A stretch of DNA of 25,822 bases from Kiritimatiellia bacterium (GTDB lineage Bacteria; Verrucomicrobiota; Kiritimatiellia; RFP12; UBA1067), in contig JAFUDL010000485.1 of the NCBI GenBank assembly GCA_017459225.1, positions 1-25,822 of the forward strand. Direction: 5' to 3'. Each line of letters opens with the position of its first letter. The stretch's first letter is position 1. The translations under genes were made by a program, and so were the position numbers. The notes beneath the pieces were generated by a model. That model was not told where the DNA came from and searched no databases. It saw nothing but the letters and a program-made list of their open reading frames with translations. This document shows, one piece after another, positions 15,813-23,273 of the stretch.

Positions 15813-17084
15813 CTACTTTGCACCCTTGATTTCGCAATTGGGGAAAATGAACAAGCGGCAGTCAATGGGACCGTTGTAGAATGGAATGCGGGTGATATAG
15901 TAGAGATTGACCATCTTGGAAAGCTCAGGGCTTCCAGTTATCAACCCACCCACATAGCCTTTGCACTTCTCGCTCATGAAGTTGCCGATTCGTTCATACA
16001 CACTAGCGAGTTCCACTGGATTGCCAAGGCGTATGCCATATTCGGGATTGAAGAAAACACAGCCCTTGTAGGGATACTTCTTCTCCTCCTCTGGCGTGAG
16101 ATCAGGAACAAAATGATCTGGTATCGGAGTATCAGCGAAGTCGCACGCCTTGAACTGTATTAAATTGTGCACACCTGCCGCGTGTGCGTTGATCTGAGCG
16201 TTCTCAACAGCCTCTGGAGAGATATCTGTTGCGATGATCGGAGGAATGTTCTTCTTTTCCTTTTCGGCCGACTCAAGAAGCATGTCTTTCCATATCTGTT
16301 CCGGCGACACACCGAACCGATGGCGCGGTGCAACGCGCGGCGCCTTCTCGTTTGGAATGATCTGCTTGTAGCCCTTTAGGGACATAAAAGCAAAATGCGA
16401 CCGAAGTGAACCCGGAGCGCGACCAATCGCGGCAAGCGCCGCCTCAATGGCAGGCGTACCTGAACCGCACATCGGAGATATGAAAGGCGTCTTGCGGTTC
16501 CACTTCATCGCGTCTATGCAGGCGGCGGCAAGCGTCTCCTGCATCGGTGCGGAACCTGGAATTTTACGATAGCCGCGTTTCGAGAGCGGAGAGCCGCTCG
16601 TGTCAAGATAGATGATGGCGCGCTGGTCTTCCCAATGAACGAAAACGGCTGCGCCGGCATCATAGTCAGAACCTGAATCCGGACGCCGCCCGCATTTCGC
16701 ACGCATGCGGTCGGCAATGGCGTCCTTAGTTATCAAAGACGGTAAACGCGTGTCGCGTACAGTGTCGTTGTGAACAACCGACGCAACGGAAAAATATCCG
16801 TCAGGATCAAGAAGGTTCTCCCAATCAATCGTTGTCACATGGTCGTATAGTTCACGAACATGACGACACGTGGTGCGAAGAAGCGGCACCAGCACTCGAT
16901 GCGCGGTGCGCAACTGCAGATTGAGGCGGAACACGTCGCGCAGCCCGCCTTCCACCACCACCACACTGTCAGAGTAGTCGATTACCCTGTAGCCCATTTC
17001 CCTCACCTCGTCTTTAACCCATGGCACGAGGCAGCTGGCACAGGAAAGAATGATGGGGTACTTTTTGTCTGTCCAGATCTTCAT
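15813..17084 (-). CDS. THUMP-domain 23S rRNA guanine-N2 methyltransferase, RlmL/YpsC-like
   Basis: The 423-residue protein has an N-terminal ferredoxin-like and THUMP RNA-binding part (about 1-165). A Rossmann-type SAM methyltransferase domain follows. SPMCGSGTPAIEAALAA is the SAM-binding motif I of this family, ATDISPEAVENAQINA is motif II/III, and FFNPEYGIRLG replaces the usual NPPYG catalytic loop. The Glu in place of the second Pro is unusual. Members methylate guanine N2 in 23S rRNA (G2445 in E. coli). The ATG at 17084 lies 19 nt downstream of the dnaN stop, so it is probably co-transcribed with dnaN. No clear Shine-Dalgarno is seen. The heptamer repeat array begins right after its stop. 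Confidence 0.85.
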   Translation of the reverse strand: MKIWTDKKYPIILSCASCLVPWVKDEVREMGYRVIDYSDSVVVVEGGLRDVFRLNLQLRTAHRVLVPLLRTTCRHVRELYDHVTTIDWENLLDPDGYFSVASVVHNDTVRDTRLPSLITKDAIADRMRAKCGRRPDSGSDYDAGAAVFVHWEDQRAIIYLDTSGSPLSKRGYRKIPGSAPMQETLAAACIDAMKWNRKTPFISPMCGSGTPAIEAALAAIGRAPGSLRSHFAFMSLKGYKQIIPNEKAPRVAPRHRFGVSPEQIWKDMLLESAEKEKKNIPPIIATDISPEAVENAQINAHAAGVHNLIQFKACDFADTPIPDHFVPDLTPEEEKKYPYKGCVFFNPEYGIRLGNPVELASVYERIGNFMSEKCKGYVGGLITGSPELSKMVNLYYITRIPFYNGPIDCRLFIFPNCEIKGAK

Positions 17085-17103
17085 TGAGCTGAAAATGGAA
17101 GCA

Positions 17104-18198
17104 CTAGCTGATGCGAAGAGGCATCATCACATAGAGGAAAGGAACAGAGCACTTGATGAGCGCAGGAGAATGTCCATTGCTCAGCTCGATGATGATCTCG
17201 TCTTCGTCGATAGCGCGCAGAGGATCCATCACGAATCCGGGATTGAACACGATGTCGATCGCGGGGCCGTCATACTTGATGGGCACGATGTCGCGTGCAG
17301 ATCCAGCTTCGGTCACGCTAGAGCTTACGGTGAGCTCATTCGCGTTGAAAGTGAGCTTGGTGGAATTGGACTCATCCTTTTTCATCACGCTCACGCGGTC
17401 GAGCGCGGCAAGAAGAAGTTCACGATCAACTGACACACGTTCAGAAAGTTCGCCTGGAATCACCTGACGGTAGTTAGGATAGATTTCGTCGAGCAGCTTG
17501 GAATAGAGGCGCGTGTCGCCGAGGTTGAACGACACCTGCGACTTCTCGATGGTGATGCGCGCGTCGCCGTCGTTTGAAAGAGAACGCTGCAGTTCGGCAA
17601 CGACCTTTGTTGGAAGAATGATGTCGCGCTGTGCGTTTTCGGGAAGCTCTATCTCGTGCTCCACAAGCGCGAGTCGGCGTCCATCGGTTGCAACCATCGT
17701 CACCTTGCCGTCGCGGAAGCTCACCAAAACACCCTTTAGCGTTTTGCGCGTGTCGTCCTGGGAAGCGGCATAAGCGGTTTTGCGGAGCATGTCGCGCAGA
17801 GCCATCTGCGGGATAACGTATTCAAACGAATTCTGGTCCTGCGGAAGAGTAGGAAAGTCCACCACAGACATTCCGCTCAACTTGTAGAGCGCGGAACCGG
17901 CAGTTATCTGCGCGCGGTCTTCTCCGTCCACATCAACTTCGATCATTCCCTCCGCCGCCTTCGACACAGCATTGAACAGCACCTTCGCGGGAAGCGTGGT
18001 GGAACCCTCAACTTCTACTTCGCACGGCACAACCGAACGAATTGAAATGTCAAGGTCAGTAGTGGTTAGGAAAAGCTGCCTGTCGTTTGCCTCTATGAGA
18101 ACATTCTGCAGAATCATCATGGATCCTTTTGATCCAACGATGTTCTGGACCTTCTTCAGGCTATCGAGAAAATTCGACCGTGCAATTTTGAACTTCAT
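17104..18198 (-). CDS. dnaN: DNA polymerase III beta subunit (sliding clamp)
   Basis: The 364-residue length fits the bacterial clamp (365-375). The N-terminus (MKFKIARSNFLDSLKKVQNI), TTDLDISI, ATDGRRLAL and the C-terminal FLYVMMPLRIS are characteristic. The ring-shaped dimer of three-domain protomers tethers DNA polymerase III to DNA. The ATG at 18198 has AAGGAG 5-6 nt upstream. It follows dnaA on the same strand after a 310-bp gap that contains DnaA-box-like sites, the usual dnaA-dnaN order. gyrB and recF do not follow; a methyltransferase gene does. Confidence 0.97.
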   Translation of the reverse strand: MKFKIARSNFLDSLKKVQNIVGSKGSMMILQNVLIEANDRQLFLTTTDLDISIRSVVPCEVEVEGSTTLPAKVLFNAVSKAAEGMIEVDVDGEDRAQITAGSALYKLSGMSVVDFPTLPQDQNSFEYVIPQMALRDMLRKTAYAASQDDTRKTLKGVLVSFRDGKVTMVATDGRRLALVEHEIELPENAQRDIILPTKVVAELQRSLSNDGDARITIEKSQVSFNLGDTRLYSKLLDEIYPNYRQVIPGELSERVSVDRELLLAALDRVSVMKKDESNSTKLTFNANELTVSSSVTEAGSARDIVPIKYDGPAIDIVFNPGFVMDPLRAIDEDEIIIELSNGHSPALIKCSVPFLYVMMPLRIS

Positions 18199-18508
18199 GA
18201 CTTCTCCTTTGGTGTTCCTTTTGCCACTCTTGTGAAACGTCGCCTATTAGTTTACCCTATTTATACTGCGTAAGTAAAGAATGAATAATAATATTATTAT
18301 CTTTGTAGACAACGTTCACAACTTGTTCTGCTCCTTTAAATGCTGGTGTTTGAGAGCTTTTTGACTGTTGAAAACTTTCATCCATCTCTGTAGTCATCTT
18401 CATGCATCTTTCTAGCGGCTCGGCTTCTGTTGACAACGCGCCGTTTTATGAACAGCTTGCATTATGCATTTCTACAAATTGACTAAAGTCGCTGCAATGC
18501 TCCATTCG
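18199..18508. other. dnaA-dnaN intergenic region, candidate origin element
   Basis: This 310-bp gap holds no gene. Box-like 9-mers TGTAGACAA (18304-18312), TGTTGAAAA (18366-18374) and TGTTGACAA (18428-18436) occur in the same orientation. Their reverse complements fit TTDTCWACA. Beside them lies an AT-rich stretch with a perfect 16-bp palindrome (18285-18300, ATAATAATATTATTAT), a plausible unwinding element. Several bacteria place oriC between dnaA and dnaN. Confidence 0.55.
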
Positions 18509-19927
18509 CTAGCTAAGATCGGAGAACTTCCGGCCAAGGCGCGACACGATCTCCTCAACAGATTTCTTCAAGTCGCTTTCAACGTCAAGCCGCTTCTGAA
18601 TAGTCTGTGCTCCATGATGCACCGTGGCATGCGACTTGTCGAATGATCTTCCTATTTCAGGCAACGACTTAGTAGTGAGCTTGCATGAAAGGAACATCGC
18701 CACCTGTCGCGGAGTGACTAGCGTCTGCGTGCGGCACGGCGAAAGAATGTCTTCGATCTTCACGCCGTAGAAGATAGAGACCGTACGCATGATTTCATCA
18801 ACCGTAAGATCCTTTATCACCTTCTCTTCGGCTATGGAATCCTTGAGAAGATGCTGCGTGATCTCAAGAGTGAGGGGAAGGTTCTGATTGAGGTCCACAA
18901 ACGTCAGCACGCGGTTGAGCGCACCCTCGATTGCGCGCACATGCGAACGTATGTTCTCGGCGATGAACTTCAGAATCTCGTCCGGAATGATATGCTGCCT
19001 TGCCGCCATCTTGAACTTCAGAATTGCAAGACGCGTTTCGTACGAAGGCGATTCGATCTCTACCACCATGCCCTGCTGGAAGCGTCCAATGAGACGCTCC
19101 TCACATCCCTTTAGATCCTTCGGCGCAACATCGCTCGTCATCACAACCTGCTTGCGCAGACCCATGAGCGAATTGAAAGTGTTGAAGAACTCCTCCTGCA
19201 CGTTGAACTTGTCGGCGATGAACTGCACGTCGTCAAGGAGAAGCAGATCGACTTTTCTGTAGCGTTCGCGGAACGCGGCAATCGTCTTGTTCTGAATCGC
19301 GTTTATGTATTCGTTCAGAAATGTCTCGGACGTGATGTAGCATACGGATTTCTTCGGCATTTTCGAAACAACGAAATGGCCTATTGCCTCCATCAGGTGC
19401 GTTTTGCCGAGTCCAGTTCCTCCGTATATGAAAAGCGGATTGTACGAAGTCTCGCCGGGGTTCTTCGCAACAGCCGTGGCGGCAGCGTGTGCAAACGAAT
19501 TGGATGGACCTACAACAAAATTGTGGAACGTATAGTTCTCATGCATCGGCATCGTGGAAGTGATGAGCGGATGCTCATTCTGCGAATACGAAGCTGTTTT
19601 AGCGACTGCCGGCTTTATACGCTGAACTGGAGCTGGCGCTGTTTCTTCCTCAGGCTTTTTCTCCACAACGAAGCGTACGGACTTGACTTCTATTCCGTCT
19701 GCGTGAAGAGCCTCACGGATGAGCTGCGCGTAGAGATCGGTGAACATCTCCACCTGTATCTGCTCGTTCACGGCGATGACGAACTCGTCATTCTCCAGCC
19801 TGGGCGAATGCATCAATGGAAAGTAGCGCTCGGTGCGATTGCGCTCCATCTCTGTTGGCAACAGCATCTTCACCTGTGAAACCACTCTGTTCCACAGGCT
19901 GCCAACGTCTTTTCTTTCGTCGTCCAT
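18509..19927 (-). CDS. dnaA: Chromosomal replication initiator DnaA, with divergent DNA-recognition signature
   Basis: The protein of about 472 residues has a short N-terminal domain I, a linker (about 90-130), and an AAA+ core with Walker A GGTGLGKTH (about 170-178) and Walker B LLLLDDVQF (about 228-236). Domain IV has TPRQVAMFLSCKLTTKSLPEIG. Initiation requires DnaA-ATP binding to DnaA boxes and opening of oriC. The usual signature GGRDHTTVLHA is here DKSHATVHHG (about 431-440). It is one residue shorter, keeps the His and Thr-Val, but lacks the Arg-Asp pair. The start is ATG at 19927, or GTG at 19930, whose AAGG lies about 7 nt upstream. Confidence 0.96.
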   Translation of the reverse strand: MDDERKDVGSLWNRVVSQVKMLLPTEMERNRTERYFPLMHSPRLENDEFVIAVNEQIQVEMFTDLYAQLIREALHADGIEVKSVRFVVEKKPEEETAPAPVQRIKPAVAKTASYSQNEHPLITSTMPMHENYTFHNFVVGPSNSFAHAAATAVAKNPGETSYNPLFIYGGTGLGKTHLMEAIGHFVVSKMPKKSVCYITSETFLNEYINAIQNKTIAAFRERYRKVDLLLLDDVQFIADKFNVQEEFFNTFNSLMGLRKQVVMTSDVAPKDLKGCEERLIGRFQQGMVVEIESPSYETRLAILKFKMAARQHIIPDEILKFIAENIRSHVRAIEGALNRVLTFVDLNQNLPLTLEITQHLLKDSIAEEKVIKDLTVDEIMRTVSIFYGVKIEDILSPCRTQTLVTPRQVAMFLSCKLTTKSLPEIGRSFDKSHATVHHGAQTIQKRLDVESDLKKSVEEIVSRLGRKFSDLS

Positions 19928-20023
19928 CACAGCAAAACCTTCTTAGCCTTAAATTGTTTGCCAACTATTCAACCATAATATTCGGAAAAAGCCACGCATA
20001 AGAAATCTAAACATGTTTACAAG

Positions 20024-20047
20024 TTATCAACAACCATCTGTAGATAA
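20024..20047. promoter_or_regulatory. Inverted pair of DnaA-box-like sites upstream of dnaA
   Basis: TTATCAACA (20024-20032, plus strand) faces TGTAGATAA (20039-20047), 6 bp apart. They lie in the 123-bp gap between dnaA and the EIIA gene. Same-word sites occur at 15164-15232. These are good candidates for DnaA autoregulation or origin function. I could not identify a convincing dnaA promoter in this gap. Confidence 0.6.
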
Positions 20048-20053
20048 CTTTCG

Positions 20054-20665
20054 TTAGTTTGCGGAATTGAAGAATTTCCGCATTTCTTCCTGCGTTTTGC
20101 ATTCCAGAAGTTGTTCTCTTGATTCGTTGTTGCGCAAGGTGCGATTTATGAATGCCATCACCTGCGCATAAGGCTCCTGCACGGACTCCGGGACGAGCGT
20201 CAGAATTATGATCTGCAGCTTCGAATGGTCAATCATCTCGTAGTCGGGAATGATTCCGTTTTCATTCTCAGAATTGTCAACAAGCGCGATTGCGCCAACT
20301 ATGCTTTTAACACTATCTGTTCGGCCGTGCGGCACAGCTATGCCGTTGTCGAGTCCAGTGGGCATGGACTTCTCCCGCGCGAAAACGGAACGCTTCACTT
20401 CTGCTACGTTCTTCACCTGCTGGGGAAAACGCGCGGCCACGATTTCCACCAGTTTTTCAATTGCCTCGTTTTTCGAATGTGCCTTGAATGCAGGCTCCAT
20501 CGCATAGTTGCGGATGCAATCGTCAATCATTGGCGACGACAGATCACTGGCGGACAGCGACGACCGTTCGTATTTTCTCTTCTTGAGAAGCATCCGCCAC
20601 ACAGCCGCGCCAAGCGCCAAGACGGAAACAGCCGCAGCCACGCATATTATGATTGTTTTGTTCAT
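20054..20665 (-). CDS. Membrane-anchored PTS EIIA (fructose/Ntr-type) domain protein
   Basis: The 203-residue protein has one N-terminal membrane segment (about 4-24) followed by a basic stretch (KKRKYER) and a cytosolic PTS EIIA domain of type 2 (about 45-200). NGIAVPHGRTDSV holds the phosphorylation-site His113. The domain accepts phosphate from HPr in fructose PTS or the PtsN nitrogen-regulatory system. An N-terminal membrane anchor is unusual for EIIA, which is normally soluble or fused to PTS permease domains. No transport domain is nearby, so a regulatory role is likely. A TATACT -10 lies only 7 nt before the ATG. It is upstream of dnaA on the same strand. Confidence 0.85.
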   Translation of the reverse strand: MNKTIIICVAAAVSVLALGAAVWRMLLKKRKYERSSLSASDLSSPMIDDCIRNYAMEPAFKAHSKNEAIEKLVEIVAARFPQQVKNVAEVKRSVFAREKSMPTGLDNGIAVPHGRTDSVKSIVGAIALVDNSENENGIIPDYEMIDHSKLQIIILTLVPESVQEPYAQVMAFINRTLRNNESREQLLECKTQEEMRKFFNSAN

Positions 20666-20672
20666 TGCCGAT

Positions 20673-20681
20673 AGTATATCA
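20673..20681 (-). promoter_or_regulatory. Extended -10 promoter directly before the EIIA start codon
   Basis: On the minus strand TGA-TATACT (the TATACT at 20673-20678) lies 7 nt before the ATG at 20665, with no convincing -35. With a usual -10 to start distance, transcription would begin at or next to the ATG, giving a leaderless mRNA. No Shine-Dalgarno is present. Confidence 0.5.
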
Positions 20682-20761
20682 AATTAGATTCGGTTGCGAT
20701 AGGTGATTTTTTTCTTGTATCAGAAACCTCAAAACTCCGAAACTCCGAAACCTTAAAACAA

Positions 20762-20808
20762 AAAAAATGCCTCCGGTGCGGAAAAGAGGGGTAACCGCTA
20801 CCGGAGGC
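20762..20808 (-). terminator. Rho-independent terminator downstream of pheA
   Basis: On the minus strand a 9-bp stem, GCCTCCGGT (arm 20800-20808) with ACCGGAGGC (arm 20769-20777), can be extended by an inner GCGG/CCGC pairing. It is followed by ATTTTTTTTG. It closes the aroF-pheA transcript or a separate small RNA in the preceding 140 nt. Confidence 0.85.
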
Positions 20809-20946
20809 GTGCCGTCATTCCTGTCTCGGGCGCGGCAATGCCCTCAATGAGCCGAACTGCGTTCGGCCGCAGGTTGGGGTTGGTGTGTGCTTTGTAGTAT
20901 ATAAAAACTCTGTTAGGCGTGTGTTAGGACAAAGGAACTTTCAACA
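20809..20946 (-). ncRNA. Structured 3' region after pheA, possible small RNA
   Basis: This 138-nt stretch holds no gene but strong secondary structure on the minus strand. There are two mutually exclusive hairpins (CTGCG/CGCAG versus GCCGAA/TTCGGC), GGGC...GCCC, and GCCG...CGGC. A possible TATACT sits about 40 nt after the pheA stop but without a good -35. It then runs into the strong terminator. It is either the 3' untranslated region of pheA or an independent small RNA of roughly 130 nt. No known RNA family is recognised. Confidence 0.25.
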
Positions 20947-22092
20947 CTATTTTTCTGCATACGCGCCGAGGAACGCGAAGTGCTCGATTTCCGGATCCTG
21001 CGCGAGCTCGGAGAGCAGTGCAAGTATCTCGGTATCGTTCGGCGAAGCGTCGAAGTCGAAGATGAAGCGGAACTCGAAGTCGGTGCCTGGAATGGGACGC
21101 GACTCGAGCTTCGTGAGGTTAACTCCGATGGAGGCAAACTTTAGAATCACTGTGTTCAGCGCGCCGGGACGGTGCGGCAGGCGCATGGTGATGGTGAACT
21201 TGCGCGAGTCGGGCCAGATCTCAGGCTCCTTGGAGATGCACACGAACCGCGTGTAGTTGTACACGGCGTCCATGATGTCCTCTTCCGCAACGTCGAGTCC
21301 ATACAGCTCGGCGCATGCACGTGATGCAATCACGCCCATATCCCGCCGTCCGCTATCCGCCAGCGTCTTTGCGGCCACTGCGGTGTTGGGTCCTGGAACG
21401 ACCTTGATCTTCGGATGTGCCTGAAGGAACGTGCGGCACTGAGCGAGCGCGTGCGGATGACTGGTGATTTCGCGCACATCCTCCAGGCGCACGCCGTGCG
21501 GCGTCAGCAGCACATGGTCGACCTTGAGGCGCAGCGCCCGCACTATGTGGAAGTGCTGCCGCTCCATGAGGTCGTACACGGCCGTCACCGATCCTGCGGC
21601 CGAGTTCTCCACCGGCAGTATTCCATATTGGCAAAAGCCCTTCTCCACTGCTTCGAACACCTTCTCAAACGATGTGAAGTAGAGAATCGTAGGAAGAGGG
21701 AACATCAGCGACGTCGCCTGCTGCGCGTATGAACCCTCAGCGCCAGCGCAGGCAACGACCGCGCGTTCGGGGAAGCGCGTGCGGTCGGCCATAGCGCCGC
21801 GTATCGTCTTCACGAGCTCGGATTCCCCGTTCAGCAGCGCGCGCTGACGCGCCTTCGATATGCCGAAGAGCGTGGAGAAGAAGAGGCGTGCGCCATAGGC
21901 GTACTCCTCGCCGACTTCCTCAGTGACGCGCGCGAGAATGTCGCGCTCGCGCGCAGGGTCTGTAACCGGCGCGCCGCGCTCGTGCTTTGAGGCGGCCACT
22001 TCGGCCACTATCTCCAGGCGGCGGCGGAAGAGATTGACTAGTTCGCTGTCGATCGAATCGATTTCGCTGCGGATGTTTTTTATGTCCTTCAC
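20947..22092 (-). CDS. pheA: Bifunctional chorismate mutase / prephenate dehydratase (P-protein)
   Basis: The start is GTG at 22092, which overlaps the aroF stop as GTGA and has AAGGAG about 6 nt upstream; the open frame extends to 22170. Of 381 residues, about 1-90 are an AroQ-type chorismate mutase (IRSEIDSIDSELVNLFRRRLEIVAEV). About 110-290 are prephenate dehydratase, with GSYAQQA, LPVENSAAGSV and the signature TRF in YNYTRFVCI. A C-terminal ACT domain (about 300-380) has PGALNTVILKF and LESRP, which bind phenylalanine for feedback inhibition. It converts chorismate to phenylpyruvate in the cytosol. It is the second gene of the attenuated aroF-pheA operon. Confidence 0.95.
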   Translation of the reverse strand: MKDIKNIRSEIDSIDSELVNLFRRRLEIVAEVAASKHERGAPVTDPARERDILARVTEEVGEEYAYGARLFFSTLFGISKARQRALLNGESELVKTIRGAMADRTRFPERAVVACAGAEGSYAQQATSLMFPLPTILYFTSFEKVFEAVEKGFCQYGILPVENSAAGSVTAVYDLMERQHFHIVRALRLKVDHVLLTPHGVRLEDVREITSHPHALAQCRTFLQAHPKIKVVPGPNTAVAAKTLADSGRRDMGVIASRACAELYGLDVAEEDIMDAVYNYTRFVCISKEPEIWPDSRKFTITMRLPHRPGALNTVILKFASIGVNLTKLESRPIPGTDFEFRFIFDFDASPNDTEILALLSELAQDPEIEHFAFLGAYAEK

Positions 22093-23090
22093 AAGACGCT
22101 CCTTATCTTGCGGATTTTCTCCATGGTAGCCGTGAACGCTTCTGGCGTCTGGCTCTGCGCACCGTCGCATAGGGCGCAGGCGGGATTGTTGTGAACTTCG
22201 ATGATGAGGCCGTCAGCGCCGATCGCAGTGGCCGCCACGCTCACCGGCTCCACCATGTACGCGTGGCCCGTGGCGTGCGAGGGATCAACCATCACCGGCA
22301 GATGCGACAGCTTGTGCAGAAGCGGCACCACGCCGAGGTCAAGAGTGTTCCTAAGCGAAGTCTCGAAGGTGCGTATGCCGCGCTCGCACAGGATCACGTT
22401 CGGGTTGCCGCTCGCCATCACGTATTCGGCGCTCATCAGAAGCTCCTGCACACTTGCGGACATCCCGCGCTTGAGCAGAATAGGCTTCTTCGTGTACGCT
22501 CCGACTTCGCGCAGAAGGTTGAAGTTCTGCATGTTCCTTGCGCCGATCTGGATCACGTCAACGTCGTTGAAGAGTTCGATGTCGGCGAAGTCCATCAGTT
22601 CCGTCACGATCGGCAGGCCAGTCTCCTTCTTCGCCACGGAGAGCATCCGCAGGCCTTCCGCGCCGAGTCCCTGGAACGCGTACGGAGAGGTGCGCGGCTT
22701 GAACGCGCCGCCGCGCAGCATCGATGCGCCTGCGGCCTTCACCGCGCGCGCGATGGCCACCACCTGCTCTTCGCTTTCCACACTGCACGGACCCGCCACC
22801 ACGGCGAAGTTGCCGCCGCCGATCTTCACGCCGCCTGCCTCGACAACGGTGTCTTCTGGATGGAACTTGCGGTTGGCCGACTTGTACGGCTCCTGTATCC
22901 GCTGAACGCTCTCCACCACGTCTAGCGCCTCTATGAGGTCCGGATCGAGATGGGCCACGTCGCCAACGCAGCCGATGATCGTCTGCAGCGATCCCTTCGA
23001 CACGTGCGGCGTGATGTTGCGTGAGAGCAGAAGTGACTTCAGGTTCTCGACCTGAGCCTCGTCCGCATTTTGCTTGATCACTATGATCAT
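22089..23090 (-). CDS. aroF: 3-Deoxy-7-phosphoheptulonate synthase, type I-beta with N-terminal regulatory domain
   Basis: The 333-residue protein carries an N-terminal ferredoxin-like regulatory domain (about 1-70, MIIVIKQNADEAQVENL) and a TIM barrel with AGPCSVES, LRGGAFKPRTSPYAFQG and HATGH. This is the Thermotoga-like I-beta enzyme, which condenses phosphoenolpyruvate and erythrose 4-phosphate at the head of the shikimate pathway. The ATG at 23090 has AAGGAG 6-7 nt upstream. It is preceded by an aromatic-rich leader peptide and terminator hairpin (23122-23252), so the gene is probably attenuated by charged aromatic tRNAs. aroF and pheA share a 4-nt overlap. Confidence 0.93.
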   Translation of the reverse strand: MIIVIKQNADEAQVENLKSLLLSRNITPHVSKGSLQTIIGCVGDVAHLDPDLIEALDVVESVQRIQEPYKSANRKFHPEDTVVEAGGVKIGGGNFAVVAGPCSVESEEQVVAIARAVKAAGASMLRGGAFKPRTSPYAFQGLGAEGLRMLSVAKKETGLPIVTELMDFADIELFNDVDVIQIGARNMQNFNLLREVGAYTKKPILLKRGMSASVQELLMSAEYVMASGNPNVILCERGIRTFETSLRNTLDLGVVPLLHKLSHLPVMVDPSHATGHAYMVEPVSVAATAIGADGLIIEVHNNPACALCDGAQSQTPEAFTATMEKIRKIRSVL

Positions 23091-23121
23091 TGTTTTCTCC
23101 TTTTGTTTTTCTTAAATCAAA

Positions 23122-23147
23122 CGGCCCCGCTCGTCTGAGCGGGGCCG
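23122..23147 (-). terminator. Attenuator terminator hairpin in the aroF leader
   Basis: A perfect 11-bp GC-rich stem (arms 23122-23132 and 23137-23147) with a 4-nt loop is followed on the minus strand by TTTGATTT. It lies 31 bp before the aroF ATG, too far from any gene end to serve as a normal terminator. A segment in the leader coding region (GCGGGGC, at 23191-23197) complements its 5' arm, so an antiterminator can compete with it. Confidence 0.85.
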
Positions 23148-23174
23148 CCTTGTCCAATTGCCTTTGCATTAATT

Positions 23175-23252
23175 TCAGCAACAAGAAGCCGCCCCGCGCT
23201 TTTCGAACGCGAAGTACCAATAGCCAAAAAAGAAATAAGCGGTTCTTGTCAT
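23175..23252 (-). CDS. Aromatic-rich leader peptide of the aroF-pheA attenuator
   Basis: This 25-codon ORF is too short for usual gene finders. It begins with ATG at 23252, has GGAG about 5-6 nt upstream, and stops at 23175 with TGA. Residues 6-16 read YFFFGYWYFAF: nine of eleven are Phe, Tyr or Trp. Codons 17-22 (E-K-R-G-A-A) lie over the antiterminator segment. By analogy with the pheA and trp leaders, ribosomes stalled on aromatic codons would leave the antiterminator segment free. Ribosomes running to the stop would cover it, allowing the 23122-23147 terminator to form. Confidence 0.85.
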   Translation of the reverse strand: MTRTAYFFFGYWYFAFEKRGAASCC

Positions 23253-23273
23253 GGTTTCTCCAGAAACGCCGAT

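Noticed and set aside
15519..16163. 214-codon plus-strand ORF spanning the repeats and methyltransferase end
   Set aside because: Its first half is repeat sequence and its second half is antisense to the methyltransferase. No ribosome binding site was seen.
20762..20946. SRP RNA, 6S RNA or tmRNA
   Set aside because: No GGAAG-type tetraloop stem of SRP RNA, no 6S bubble layout and no tRNA-like end could be recognised.
22093..22170. N-terminal extension of pheA
   Set aside because: It overlaps aroF. The GTG at 22092 overlaps the aroF stop as GTGA and has AAGGAG upstream.
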